A stretch of 64,000 nucleotides of DNA from Massilia niastensis DSM 21313 (GTDB lineage: Bacteria; Pseudomonadota; Gammaproteobacteria; Burkholderiales; Burkholderiaceae_D): positions 22,671 through 86,670 of the forward strand of contig NZ_KB908088.1 of NCBI RefSeq assembly GCF_000382345.1. The letters run 5' to 3'. Every line of letters begins with the position of its first letter. Position 1 is the stretch's first letter. Positions 53,321-62,275 of this stretch are shown here, one piece after another. The notes under the pieces were generated by a model. The model made no database searches and had not been told where the DNA came from. It saw only the letters and a list, made by a program, of their open reading frames with translations. The translations under genes were made by a program, and so were the position numbers.

Positions 53321-54517
53321 ATGAGCAGACTGAACGAAACCCATATGACGCTCGATGCGATCCGCCTGATCGACAGCGCACGGGCCCTGGTGCCGGTGCT
53401 GGCGGCGCGCGCCGCCGAGGCCGAGCAGGCCGGCAAGGTGCCGGTGGAGACCATCCGCGACCTCCAGGAAGCTGGACTGTTCCGCGTGCTGCAGCCGCGC
53501 CGCTGGGGCGGCTACGAACTCGATCCGCGGGTGTTCTACCAGATCCAGATGACCCTGGCCGAGGGCTGCATGTCGACCGCCTGGATCTATGGCGTGATCG
53601 GGGTGCACAACTGGCAGCTGCCGCTGTTCCCCGACCAGGCGCAGCAGGATGTCTGGTCGTCCCGGTCGGATACCCTGATCGCCTCGACCTATATGCCGAC
53701 CGGGAAGGCCGAGCCGGTCGACGGCGGCTACCGCTTCTCCGGCCGCTGGTCGTTCTCCAGCGGCGTCGAGCACTGCGCCTGGATCTTCCTGGGCGGCCTG
53801 CTGCCCAGGCTGGATGGCTCCGGCGCGCTCGAACACACCACCTTCCTGCTGCCGGCGTCCGATTTCACGATCGTGCGCAACTGGGACGTGCTGGGGCTGC
53901 GCGCGACCGGCAGCCACGATATCGTGGTCGACAACGTGTTCGTGCCTGTCCACCGCACCCAGCGCACCAACGATCACAGCGATGCCGGCTGTCCGGGGCG
54001 CGCGCACAATCCGGCGCCCTTGTACCGGATTCCGTTCACCCAGGTGTTCCAGCGCGCGGTGTCGGGCGCCTGCATCGGCGCCCTGCAGGGCGCCATCGAC
54101 GAGTTCCGCCGGCGCGCCGCGGCCCACGTCGGCAAGCATGGCGGCAAGACCGCCGAAGACCCGAATGCGCAGGCCGCGGTGTCGGAAGCGATGATGACGG
54201 TCGACGCCCTCAAGCTGGTCCTGATGCGCAATGTCGCGCGCGTGGTCGAGTGCGCGGTCACCGGCGAGCGGATGAAGGTCGAGGACCGGCTGCTGCAGCG
54301 CGCCCAGTCGGCCCAGGTGCCGAAGGTATGCGCCGAGCGCGTCGACGCGCTGGTGCGCGCCAGCGCCGCCTCTGGCCTGTACAAGACCAATCCGGTCGAG
54401 CGCACGCTGCGCGACATCTACCAGTCGCGCGGCCACATCGCCAACAATACCGACGCCTATGCCCGCGCGCACGGCGCCGTCATGCTCGGCTTGCCGAACG
54501 CCGATCCGTTCGTGTAA
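53321..54517 (+). CDS. hsaA: HsaA, oxygenase component of 3-HSA 4-monooxygenase
   Basis: 398 residues, acyl-CoA-dehydrogenase-like flavin monooxygenase (group D). Typical parts are LQEAGLFRVLQPRRWGGYELDP, MSTAWIYGVIGVHNWQLPLFP, FSGRWSFSSGVEHCAWIFLGG and WDVLGLRATGSHDIVV. It hydroxylates the phenolic secosteroid 3-HSA to the catechol using FMNH2 from HsaB. Start at 53321 has GAGGAGTGAG. Divergent from hsaB; terminated at 54538. Confidence 0.9.
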   Translation: MSRLNETHMTLDAIRLIDSARALVPVLAARAAEAEQAGKVPVETIRDLQEAGLFRVLQPRRWGGYELDPRVFYQIQMTLAEGCMSTAWIYGVIGVHNWQLPLFPDQAQQDVWSSRSDTLIASTYMPTGKAEPVDGGYRFSGRWSFSSGVEHCAWIFLGGLLPRLDGSGALEHTTFLLPASDFTIVRNWDVLGLRATGSHDIVVDNVFVPVHRTQRTNDHSDAGCPGRAHNPAPLYRIPFTQVFQRAVSGACIGALQGAIDEFRRRAAAHVGKHGGKTAEDPNAQAAVSEAMMTVDALKLVLMRNVARVVECAVTGERMKVEDRLLQRAQSAQVPKVCAERVDALVRASAASGLYKTNPVERTLRDIYQSRGHIANNTDAYARAHGAVMLGLPNADPFV

Positions 54518-54537
54518 GCGCCGCGGCAGGAAAAAAC

Positions 54538-54571
54538 AGGCCGGGTCGCGTTGCGAGCCCGGCCTTTTTTA
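54538..54571. terminator. Bidirectional terminator between hsaA and the TonB receptor
   Basis: Perfect 8-bp stem AGGCCGGG (54538-54545) with CCCGGCCT (54558-54565), T-run on the plus side and A-run (T-run on the minus strand) on the other. Confidence 0.88.
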
Positions 54572-54572
54572 C

Positions 54573-56762
54573 TTAGAAGCTGGTCTTCAGCGTTGCGCCG
54601 ATGGTGCGCGGCGCCGCGTAATAGGCCTGGCGCAGGTTGCCGAACCCGGGACCGAAATCGATGTAGTTGGCAATATGCCGCTTGTCGAGCGCATTGCGCG
54701 CCCAGAATGCGATTTCATGCCGGGTCCGGCCCAGCGCCATGCCCGACAGCGACAGGCGCAGGTTGAGGAAGCCCGCCGCCGCGATCCGGCTGTTGCCCGC
54801 CACCGCGGCGGCCGGATCGGTCGGCAGCAGCTGGTAGGGATAGGTGTAGTGCGCCGCCGCATACACGTAGTCGGCCATCGCGCGCCAGGTGCCGTAGGCG
54901 TTGCGGCTCAGCGTGGCATCGAGCAGCAGGTTCAGGCTGTGGCGGGGCGCATGCACCATCGCGCGGTTGTCCGCCACGTTGACGCCGCGGTCGATGAACT
55001 CGTCGTAATGCGCATTCAGAAAGCCGTAGCTCGCCTGCAGGCGCAGGTCCTGCGTCGGACGCATCCCGAACTCGACTTCGAGCCCGCGCGTCGTGGCCTT
55101 GCCGGCGTTGCGGATGTTCGATGCCGCCGCGCCCTCGGCGGTGAAGATCGACTCCTGCAGGTCGGTGGTGCGGTTGTGGAACAGCGCCAGGTTGAGCGTC
55201 GTCCCGCGCGCCAGGGTGGTCTTCAGGCCGGCCTCGACCGATCTGAGCTGTTCAGGCCGGAACGGGGTCAGGGTCTCGGCCACGTCGCTCGCCTCGCCGT
55301 TGAAGCCGCCGCTCTTGAAGCCTTCGGCGTACTTGGCATACAGGTTGACGCGCTCGCCGAGCTTGTAGCCCACGCTCAGCAAGGGCGTCGCCGCGTGGAA
55401 GCGCGCACTGCCGGCGGTCCCGGCCGGCACCGACACGCCCGGTCCGGCCAGGAAGCGCGAGATCGTCTTCTCCTCGCCCGTGTAGCGCAGGCCGGCGCTG
55501 ACCCGGACCCGTTCGCTGAACTGGTAGTCCAGCTGCGCATAGGCGGATTCGGCATCGGTGGTGAAGCCGTAGCGCGAATCGTAGTTGGCGGCGCCGAAGA
55601 AGAAGGACTGCGGATTGACGGTATGGCCGCGGTCGCGGAAAGCGTACAGGCCCAGCACGTAGAACCAGGCGCCGCGCTGGCCGGTCAGCTGCAGCTCGGC
55701 CGAGCGCTGCCGGTAGGTCGAATGGCGCTCAGCCTGGGCCAGCGCGATCGGCGAACCATCCAGGTCGAGGCCGTCGTCCCAGTCCAGGCCGCGGGTGGCG
55801 ACGGTGGCCTTCAGGGTGTTGGCGGCGCCCAGCTGCCAGTCCGCGCTGAGCGCGTGGCCGTCGCTGTCCATCCTTTCGAACGAGGGCGCGTCGACACTGG
55901 CGCGCTCGGCGCGTCCCTGCGACACGACCAGGCCGGGGATGTCCAGGTCGGAATGGACGACTTGCGAGAAACTGCCGTTCTGGTCGGCCCGGCTGGCGTC
56001 GTAGCGGTAGCTGAACTGGACATCGCCGGCATCGGCGTCGAGTGCGATGCGGGCGGACCGGCCGTCGCGGTCGTTCAACTGCGAGACCGAACTGCCGGGC
56101 GTGGTGCCGACCCAGCCATCGCGTTGTTCGGCGCGTACCCCCACCGAGGCCTTGAAGATGCCGACGCGCGGCAGGTCGAGCGTGGCCTTGCCGACCCGTG
56201 CGTTGAAATTGCCCAGTTCGAGCGTGGCCGATCCGCCCGGTTCGCCCGATGGCTTGCGCGTGATGAAGTTGATCGCGCCGGCCATGGTGTTGCGCCCATA
56301 GAGCGTGCCTTGCGGTCCGCGCAGCACTTCGACCCGCTCGAGGTCGACCAGGTCCATCACGGCGCCCTGCACCTTGCCCATATAGACGCCGTCGACATAC
56401 ATGCCCACCGTCGGCTCCCAGTACAGCGCGGGATTGATGGTGACCGAGCCGCGGATCGCGATCTGCGCCGCCGTCGAATTGCCCGGCGTGTGCGTGACCG
56501 CCAGGTTGGGCGCGATCGCGCCCAGGTCCGCCACGTTGCCCAGGCCGCGGATCTCGAGCTCGCGGGCGCTCAGCGCGGTGGCCGCGATCGGCACGTCCTG
56601 CAGCCTTTCCTGGCGCTTCTGGGCGGTGACGACCACCACCTGCACGGCGTCGTCGGGCGCCGCGGCGGGCGCCTCCTGGGCCAGCGCGGGGCCGGCGGCT
56701 ACGGCGCCCAGCAGCTGCGCCAGCAGGGTCAGTCGGTAACTTGCTTTGGTCGATGCTTGCAT
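54573..56762 (-). CDS. TonB-dependent receptor of the steroid cluster
   Basis: 729 residues. Signal peptide to about residue 29 (LAQ), TonB-box-like VVVVTAQKRQERLQDVPIA, plug with LERVEVLRGPQGTLYGRNTMAGAINFITRKP, barrel ending AAPRTIGATLKTSF. The plug consensus belongs to the large FecA/CirA-like receptor group common in sphingomonads and other steroid or xenobiotic degraders. Operator 9 upstream places it in the steroid regulon, so uptake of steroids or conjugates is likely. ATG 93 nt from the operator. Confidence 0.87.
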   Translation of the reverse strand: MQASTKASYRLTLLAQLLGAVAAGPALAQEAPAAAPDDAVQVVVVTAQKRQERLQDVPIAATALSARELEIRGLGNVADLGAIAPNLAVTHTPGNSTAAQIAIRGSVTINPALYWEPTVGMYVDGVYMGKVQGAVMDLVDLERVEVLRGPQGTLYGRNTMAGAINFITRKPSGEPGGSATLELGNFNARVGKATLDLPRVGIFKASVGVRAEQRDGWVGTTPGSSVSQLNDRDGRSARIALDADAGDVQFSYRYDASRADQNGSFSQVVHSDLDIPGLVVSQGRAERASVDAPSFERMDSDGHALSADWQLGAANTLKATVATRGLDWDDGLDLDGSPIALAQAERHSTYRQRSAELQLTGQRGAWFYVLGLYAFRDRGHTVNPQSFFFGAANYDSRYGFTTDAESAYAQLDYQFSERVRVSAGLRYTGEEKTISRFLAGPGVSVPAGTAGSARFHAATPLLSVGYKLGERVNLYAKYAEGFKSGGFNGEASDVAETLTPFRPEQLRSVEAGLKTTLARGTTLNLALFHNRTTDLQESIFTAEGAAASNIRNAGKATTRGLEVEFGMRPTQDLRLQASYGFLNAHYDEFIDRGVNVADNRAMVHAPRHSLNLLLDATLSRNAYGTWRAMADYVYAAAHYTYPYQLLPTDPAAAVAGNSRIAAAGFLNLRLSLSGMALGRTRHEIAFWARNALDKRHIANYIDFGPGFGNLRQAYYAAPRTIGATLKTSF

Positions 56763-56855
56763 GGTGTCCCTGATGAATTATTGTTGGAAGAGAGCAGGGC
56801 CTCGCCGCAAGGCGGGCCTGCCTCTCCGATCATTAGGGATTGCCAGGATTACACC

Positions 56856-56873
56856 ATCGTCCGTGCAGACTAG
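56856..56873 (-). promoter_or_regulatory. Steroid-cluster operator 9: ATCGTCC-gtgc-AGACTAG
   Basis: Drives the TonB receptor on the minus strand. Proximal half (read from the gene) is GGACGAT; -10-like AATGAT starts 21 nt away (56834-56829). Confidence 0.86.
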
Positions 56874-56883
56874 TGTTGTTTCC

Positions 56884-58446
56884 TCAGGCGAGCGGGGCGC
56901 GCCGCTGCGCCCACGGACGCTCGCGCTCGAGCTGGGCGGCAAGGCGGAACAGCAGGCCTTCGGCGCCGATCCGCGCGGTGAACAGCATGCCGATCGGCAG
57001 GCCCTCGTCGCTCCAGCCGAGCGGCACCGACATCGACGGCTGGCCGCCGAGGTTGGCGGGGATGGTGAAGGCCGCACTGCCCGCCGCGGCGCGGGCGTAG
57101 GTGTCGTAGGGCTGGTCGAGCGACAGGGCGCCCAGCACCGGGGTGAGGGTGGCGGTCACCGGCGACAGGATCACGTCGTATTTGGCCAGCGTGCTTTCCA
57201 TCGTCATGGTGATGCTTTCGAAGCCCTGGCGTGCGCGGTACAGTCCTTCGCCGGTGACGTTGCCGCCGGTGCGCAGGATGTGCTGGGTGACGGTTTCGAG
57301 TTCGTCGGCGGCAAACGCGCGGCCGAGCTGCTGCTCGCGGTCGCGCACCGTGGCCAGCAGGGCCGCGCCGACCACGGCGCCGTGGGCGCCGAACAGCGCG
57401 CGCGGATCGAGCCCGAAGCGCGCGGCCTCGACCTCGTGGCCCAGCCCGAGCAGCAGGCGCACGGTGTCGTCGAGGGTGCGGCGGATCTGCGGATCGAGCG
57501 GCGTGCCGGTCAGCGCCTCGCTGACCAGGGCGACGCGCAGCTTGCCGGGCGCACGTTTGAGCTCGGCGACGAAGGGCCGCTCGAGCGGCGCGCTCCAGTA
57601 CGGGCTGCCGGGTTCGTGGCCCTGGCCGACGTCGAGCAGCAGCGCCGAGTCGCGCACGCTGCGCGAGACCACGTGGCCGACGCTGGCGCCGAACCAGCCT
57701 TCGAAGCGCTGCGGCCCGGACGGGGTGCGGTAACGGCTCGGCTTCAGGCCGAACAGGCCGCAGTACGAGGCCGGGATGCGGATCGACCCGCCGCCGTCGG
57801 TGGCGTGGGCTGCCGGGATGATGCCGGCCGCCACCGCCGCCGCCGCGCCGCCCGACGAGCCGCCGGCGCTGTGCGCCAGGTTCCACGGGTTGCGGGTCTG
57901 GCCCCACTGGCGCGATTCGGTGGTGGTGGTCAGGCCGAATTCGGGCGAGGAGGTCTTGCCGAACACCAGCGAACCGGCGGCCTCGTAGCGCTCCACGATG
58001 GTGCTGCTGCGTTCGGACGGCGCGGCGTCGCGGAACAGCCGGCTGCCGTTGGTGGTGAGGGTGCCGGCCAGGTGGGTGTGCAGGTCCTTGATCAGCATCG
58101 GCACGCCGGCCAGGGGGCCGCTGCGGCCGGCGCCCTTGGCCAGCAGCGCGCGCACGCGCTCGTCGTGGCGCATCACCACCGCATTCACGCGCGGGTTGAC
58201 CGCGTCGCAGCGCGCCATCGCCGCCGCCATCAGCTCCGACCCGCTGAGCTGGCGGCGCCGCACCGCCTCGGCCATGGCGGTAGCGTCCAGCGCCAGGTAG
58301 TCGGCGCTGCCGATGGCGCCGGCGGGGGCCGACCGGGCGGCGCGCGCGAACGGGGCCAGCAGGGCTGCGCCGGCGGCCAGGGTGCCGCCCGCGAGCAGGC
58401 GGCGGCGTGCGCTGTCGGGCGCGTCGGAGGGAGGTGGCTTGGTCAT
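56884..58446 (-). CDS. Tat-exported amidase of the amidase-signature family
   Basis: 520 residues. A twin-arginine signal (SARRRLLAGGTLAAGAALLAP) precedes the amidase signature: lysine in PMLIKDLHTH, GGSSGGAAAAVAAG and nucleophile region TDGGGSIRIPASYCGLFGLKPS. It would hydrolyse an amide in the periplasm. In the steroid regulon an attractive substrate is a glycine- or taurine-conjugated bile salt, but that is inference; indole-acetamide or peptide amidases share the fold. Start at 58446 chosen for the signal peptide. Single gene behind operator 10. Confidence 0.84.
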   Translation of the reverse strand: MTKPPPSDAPDSARRRLLAGGTLAAGAALLAPFARAARSAPAGAIGSADYLALDATAMAEAVRRRQLSGSELMAAAMARCDAVNPRVNAVVMRHDERVRALLAKGAGRSGPLAGVPMLIKDLHTHLAGTLTTNGSRLFRDAAPSERSSTIVERYEAAGSLVFGKTSSPEFGLTTTTESRQWGQTRNPWNLAHSAGGSSGGAAAAVAAGIIPAAHATDGGGSIRIPASYCGLFGLKPSRYRTPSGPQRFEGWFGASVGHVVSRSVRDSALLLDVGQGHEPGSPYWSAPLERPFVAELKRAPGKLRVALVSEALTGTPLDPQIRRTLDDTVRLLLGLGHEVEAARFGLDPRALFGAHGAVVGAALLATVRDREQQLGRAFAADELETVTQHILRTGGNVTGEGLYRARQGFESITMTMESTLAKYDVILSPVTATLTPVLGALSLDQPYDTYARAAAGSAAFTIPANLGGQPSMSVPLGWSDEGLPIGMLFTARIGAEGLLFRLAAQLERERPWAQRRAPLA

Positions 58447-58507
58447 GCTGGATTCCTGTCGATAAAGGGGGAGCAAGGCGATGGTTGCAGGGCGGATAGG
58501 GGGCTGC

Positions 58508-58525
58508 ATCGTCCGATCGGACTAG
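58508..58525 (-). promoter_or_regulatory. Steroid-cluster operator 10: ATCGTCC-gatc-GGACTAG
   Basis: Drives the amidase; overlaps the stop codon (58522-58524) of the upstream acyl-CoA dehydrogenase gene. AACCAT starts 21 nt away (58486-58481). Confidence 0.86.
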
Positions 58526-60816
58526 GCCGCGGCCCCGCGCGGCTCGCGCGGCATGCCGAGCCCGCGCTCGGCAATGAGGTTGAGCTGGATTTCATTGGTG
58601 CCAGCATAGATCGTATCGGCCCGGCTGAACAGGAACAGGCCCTGCAGCCGGGTGCGGCGGGCATCGCCGGGCGCCACCAGGTTGCCGTCCGCGCCCAGCA
58701 CGTCCATCGCCAGTTCGCCCAGCGCCCGGTGCCAGTTCGACCAATAGTACTTGTAGATCAGGTCGACCTGGCCTGGTGAACCGGACAGCATGCGCAGCGC
58801 GTTGTAGCGCATCGTCTGCAGGCCGGCCCGGGCCTGGCCGATGCGGCGCCGCAGCACCGGGTCGTCCCAGGCGCCGTTGGCGCGCGCCGCTTCGGCCACC
58901 AGCGCGAGCTCATGGCGAAAATGCATCTGCTGGCCCAGGGTCGACATGCCGCGTTCGGCGCCCAGCAGGTCCATGGCGATGCGCCAGCCGTCGCCGGGCG
59001 CACCGACCACGTTGGCGGCGCTGGCCCGGGCGCCATCGAAGAAGACCTCGTTGAATTCGGCCGAGCCGCCCATCTGCCGGATCGGCCGCACCGTGATGCC
59101 GGGCTGGTCGAGCGGCATCAGCAGGAAGATCAGTCCCTGCCTGCCGTGCGAACCCGGCTGGCAGCGCGCCAGCACGAAGATCCAGTCCGATTCGTGCGCC
59201 AGCGAGGTCCAGACCTTCTGTCCGTGCACGCGCCAGTCGCCGCCGGCGTCCTGAACCGCCCTGGTCTGGACGTTGGCCAGGTCGGAGCCGGCCTGCGGCT
59301 CCGAAAAGCCCTGGCACCAGAAGGTGGTGCCATTGCGGATGCCGGGCAGGAAGCGCGCCTGCTGGTCGGCGCTGCCGTGCGCGATCAGGGTCGGGCCGAT
59401 CAGGCCTTCGCCGATGTGGCCCATCCGGCCCGGGCCGCCGGCGCGCGCGTACTCTTCGTGGACGATCAGCTGCTGGGCGGCCGCCAGCTCCCGTCCGCCG
59501 GCGCTGCGCGGCCAGCCGACGCAGGTCCAGCCGCCGGCCGCGAGCCGGGCTTCCCATTCCTTGCGCTCGCGCGGGAAGGCGTCTTCGTCGCCGGGCCCGC
59601 CGCGATGGCGCAGCGGCGCGTATGGCCCCTGCAGGTGCCGCTCCATCCAGGCCGCGACCTCGGTCCGCAGGCCCGCGTCCTGCCCGTCCGCGGCCGCCGG
59701 CGCCGGCGCTTGTTCCAGCAGGGCGGCGCAGCCGGCCTCGTCGCCCAGCCAGTGGCGGGACGCCTGGGCGCGCTTGAAGTACAGCTGCGGATCGTATTCC
59801 CAGGTGAAGCCGACGCCGCCGTGCAGCTGGATCGCCTCCTGCGCGCAAAAGAACAGCGCCCCGTTGGCGGCATCCTTGGCGCAGGCGGCTTCGAACGCCA
59901 GCGCGTCCGCCGCCAGGGCGGGCGCCGCCCGCAGCGCGCCGTACACGGCCGAACGGGCGGCCTCCAGCATCACCAGCATCTGCGCGCAGCGGTGCTTGAC
60001 GGCCTGGAACGAGGCGATCGCACGGCCGAACTGGCGGCGCTCCTTGACGTAGGCCACGCTCAGGTCCAGGCATTGCCAGGCGCTGCCGACCTGCTCGGCC
60101 GCCAGGGCCAGCATGGCCAGGTGGACGGCCCGGCGCAGGCCGGCGTCGAAGGCGGACGGATCGTCTTCCGGATCGATCCGGACGCCGGCGACCTGCACCA
60201 GCTCCAGCCGGGCAATCGGCCGGGTCGCATCGAGCGTCGCCAGCGCCGTCACCCCGAGGCCGGCGGCATCCGCGTCGACGGCGAACAGGCCGAACCCGCC
60301 GCGCTGGCCTTCGAGGCGCGCCGGCACCAGCAGCAGCCCGGCCTGGGCCGCGCCGGGCACCTGCGCCACCTGTCCCTCCAAGGCGTAGCCGGCGCCGCTG
60401 CGCCGGGCGGTGACGCAGCACGCGCGCGGATCCCAGCCGGCCGGCGCCGGCAGCGCCAGCGCCGCGCCCAGTTCACCCGCGGCCAGCGCCGGCAGGTAGC
60501 GTTGCTGCGCCTTTGGTGTGGCCGCATGCAGCAGCGCGTCGGTGGCCAGGCAGGCGCTGGCCAGGTAGGGCACCCCGGCCAGGCGGCGCCCCATCTGTTC
60601 CACCAGCAGTCCGCGTTCGACCTGGCCCATGCCCATGCCGCCGAGGTCAAGCGGGATGGCGACCCCGCACCAGCCCAGTTCTTCGCGCATGGCGCGCCAC
60701 AGCCCGGCATCGTGGCCGTTCGCCTTGCGTACGGCGTGCGAATCGCACTGTTCGGCCAGGAAGGTGGCGGCGGCGTCGCGGATCATTTCCTGCTCCGGGT
60801 TCAGGCTGAAATCCAT
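58522..60816 (-). CDS. Fused two-domain acyl-CoA dehydrogenase, FadE34-like
   Basis: 764 residues carrying two complete acyl-CoA dehydrogenase domains in one chain. The first (about 1-380) has VKERRQFGRAIASFQAVKH and the catalytic glutamate in GGVGFTWEYDPQLYF. The second (about 395-755) has CQGFSEPQAGSDLANVQTRA, HGQKVWTSLAH and YAGTNEIQLNLIAERGLG. The fused design resembles FadE34, which acts on C5 side chains of bile acids and cholesterol metabolites; in other clusters the two halves are separate genes. Start at 60816 has AAGGAC; an in-frame ATG at 60843 is possible. Read from operator 11. Confidence 0.86.
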   Translation of the reverse strand: MDFSLNPEQEMIRDAAATFLAEQCDSHAVRKANGHDAGLWRAMREELGWCGVAIPLDLGGMGMGQVERGLLVEQMGRRLAGVPYLASACLATDALLHAATPKAQQRYLPALAAGELGAALALPAPAGWDPRACCVTARRSGAGYALEGQVAQVPGAAQAGLLLVPARLEGQRGGFGLFAVDADAAGLGVTALATLDATRPIARLELVQVAGVRIDPEDDPSAFDAGLRRAVHLAMLALAAEQVGSAWQCLDLSVAYVKERRQFGRAIASFQAVKHRCAQMLVMLEAARSAVYGALRAAPALAADALAFEAACAKDAANGALFFCAQEAIQLHGGVGFTWEYDPQLYFKRAQASRHWLGDEAGCAALLEQAPAPAAADGQDAGLRTEVAAWMERHLQGPYAPLRHRGGPGDEDAFPRERKEWEARLAAGGWTCVGWPRSAGGRELAAAQQLIVHEEYARAGGPGRMGHIGEGLIGPTLIAHGSADQQARFLPGIRNGTTFWCQGFSEPQAGSDLANVQTRAVQDAGGDWRVHGQKVWTSLAHESDWIFVLARCQPGSHGRQGLIFLLMPLDQPGITVRPIRQMGGSAEFNEVFFDGARASAANVVGAPGDGWRIAMDLLGAERGMSTLGQQMHFRHELALVAEAARANGAWDDPVLRRRIGQARAGLQTMRYNALRMLSGSPGQVDLIYKYYWSNWHRALGELAMDVLGADGNLVAPGDARRTRLQGLFLFSRADTIYAGTNEIQLNLIAERGLGMPREPRGAAA

Positions 60817-60872
60817 GGGATGTCCTTGTCGTTTGGTCTCCATGCAAGATAGGGCGCGACCGGCCGGGCAGC

Positions 60873-60890
60873 GTCGTCCGAAGGGACGAT
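60873..60890. promoter_or_regulatory. Steroid-cluster operator 11: GTCGTCC-gaag-GGACGAT (divergent)
   Basis: Nearly perfect box between the fused dehydrogenase and an MFS gene. Minus side TATCTT (60851-60846) and plus side GAGGAT (60912-60917) both begin 21 nt away; start codons are 56 and 55 nt from the edges. Confidence 0.9.
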
Positions 60891-60945
60891 GCCGGGCTTG
60901 CGGGGCGGCGCGAGGATATGCCAACGCCCCCAACCTGGACCCGTC

Positions 60946-62259
60946 ATGCCGCACTCACGTATTCCGACCGTTTCGCCGCGCGCCCATCTCAGCCTTGCGC
61001 TGCTGGCGCTGGTGTATGTTTTTTCCTATATCGACCGCCAGGTCATCTCGATCCTGATCGAACCGATCAAGCGCGAGTTCGGCGTCTCCGATACCGCGAT
61101 GGGGATGCTGACCGGGCTGGCGTTCGCGCTGCTGTACGCCGGCCTCGGCGTGCCGGTGGGGAAGCTGGCCGATCGCGGCAACCGCCGCAACATCATCGCG
61201 GTCTGCTGCGGGCTGTGGAGCCTGGCCACCCTGGCCTGCGGACTGGTCCCCCGGTTCTGGATGCTGCTGGTGGCGAGGATGTCGGTGGCGATCGGCGAAG
61301 CCGGCGGCATGGCGCCGGCGATCTCCCTGGTGTCCGACCTGTACCCCAAGGAGCGGCGCTCGCTGGTGATCACGCTGTTCATGATGGGACCCCACCTGGG
61401 CGTGCTGATCGGGCTGGCGCTGGGCGGCTGGATCGCCCAGCAGTACGGCTGGCGCGCCACCTTCCTGTGGTTCGGCGCTCCCGGACTGGTGCTGGCGGCC
61501 CTGGTCTGGCTGCTGGTGCGCGAGCCGCGCCGCGGCGCCTTCGATGCCGCGCCGGCCGATGCCGCGCCGACGCGGATGCTGGCCCTGCTGGCGATCCCGG
61601 CGTTTCGCAACGTCTGCCTGGCCTGCGGCGTGGCCGGCGTGGCCGGCTACGGCTACGGGATCTGGACCCCGAGCTTCCTGGTGCGTTCGCACGGCATGTC
61701 GATCGCCCACGCCGGCCTGGTGTTCGGCGTGATCAGCGGCGTCGGCGCGGTGGCCGGCTCGCTGGTGAGCGGCCTGCTGTGCGACCGGCTGGCGCGGCGC
61801 GATGCGCGCTGGCAGCTCGGCCTGCCGATGCTGGGGGTGGCGCTGAGCATCCCGGCCGCGCTCGCGTTCTTCCTGTGGCCGTCCGGCGGTCACTGGATGC
61901 TGGGCACGGTCCTGGTGCCGCACACGATCGTGTTCGCGTTCGCCTTCTCGCTGTTCGCCAGCTGGTGGCCGGCGCTGTCGTACAGCGCCACCAGCCTCAT
62001 GATCCCGGCGCACCAGCGCAGCACCGCCGCCGCCACCCTGAACCTGTTCATCACGCTGTTCGGCCTCGGGATCGGCCCGATGGCGACCGGCTTCCTGAGC
62101 GACCTGTTCCTGCCGCTGTATGGCCAGCAGGGCCTGCGCTATGCGCTGGCCAGCGCGATGTGCCTGCTGGTGTTCCCGGTGCTCCTGTATGGCATGGCCA
62201 TGCGTCCCTATCGCGCGCGGCTGGCCTCGATGGCGCTGCCCGTGCCCAACCCCCTGTGA
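60946..62259 (+). CDS. MFS transporter, spinster-like, steroid cluster copy C
   Basis: 437 residues, about 12 helices. YIDRQVISILIEPIKREFGVSDTAMGMLTGLAFALLYA and VRSHGMS closely resemble the copy at 25951. First gene of a unit with the following SDR, 16 nt downstream. Substrate may be a bile acid or a released intermediate. Confidence 0.85.
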   Translation: MPHSRIPTVSPRAHLSLALLALVYVFSYIDRQVISILIEPIKREFGVSDTAMGMLTGLAFALLYAGLGVPVGKLADRGNRRNIIAVCCGLWSLATLACGLVPRFWMLLVARMSVAIGEAGGMAPAISLVSDLYPKERRSLVITLFMMGPHLGVLIGLALGGWIAQQYGWRATFLWFGAPGLVLAALVWLLVREPRRGAFDAAPADAAPTRMLALLAIPAFRNVCLACGVAGVAGYGYGIWTPSFLVRSHGMSIAHAGLVFGVISGVGAVAGSLVSGLLCDRLARRDARWQLGLPMLGVALSIPAALAFFLWPSGGHWMLGTVLVPHTIVFAFAFSLFASWWPALSYSATSLMIPAHQRSTAAATLNLFITLFGLGIGPMATGFLSDLFLPLYGQQGLRYALASAMCLLVFPVLLYGMAMRPYRARLASMALPVPNPL

Positions 62260-62275
62260 TCGATCGGATAAGACC

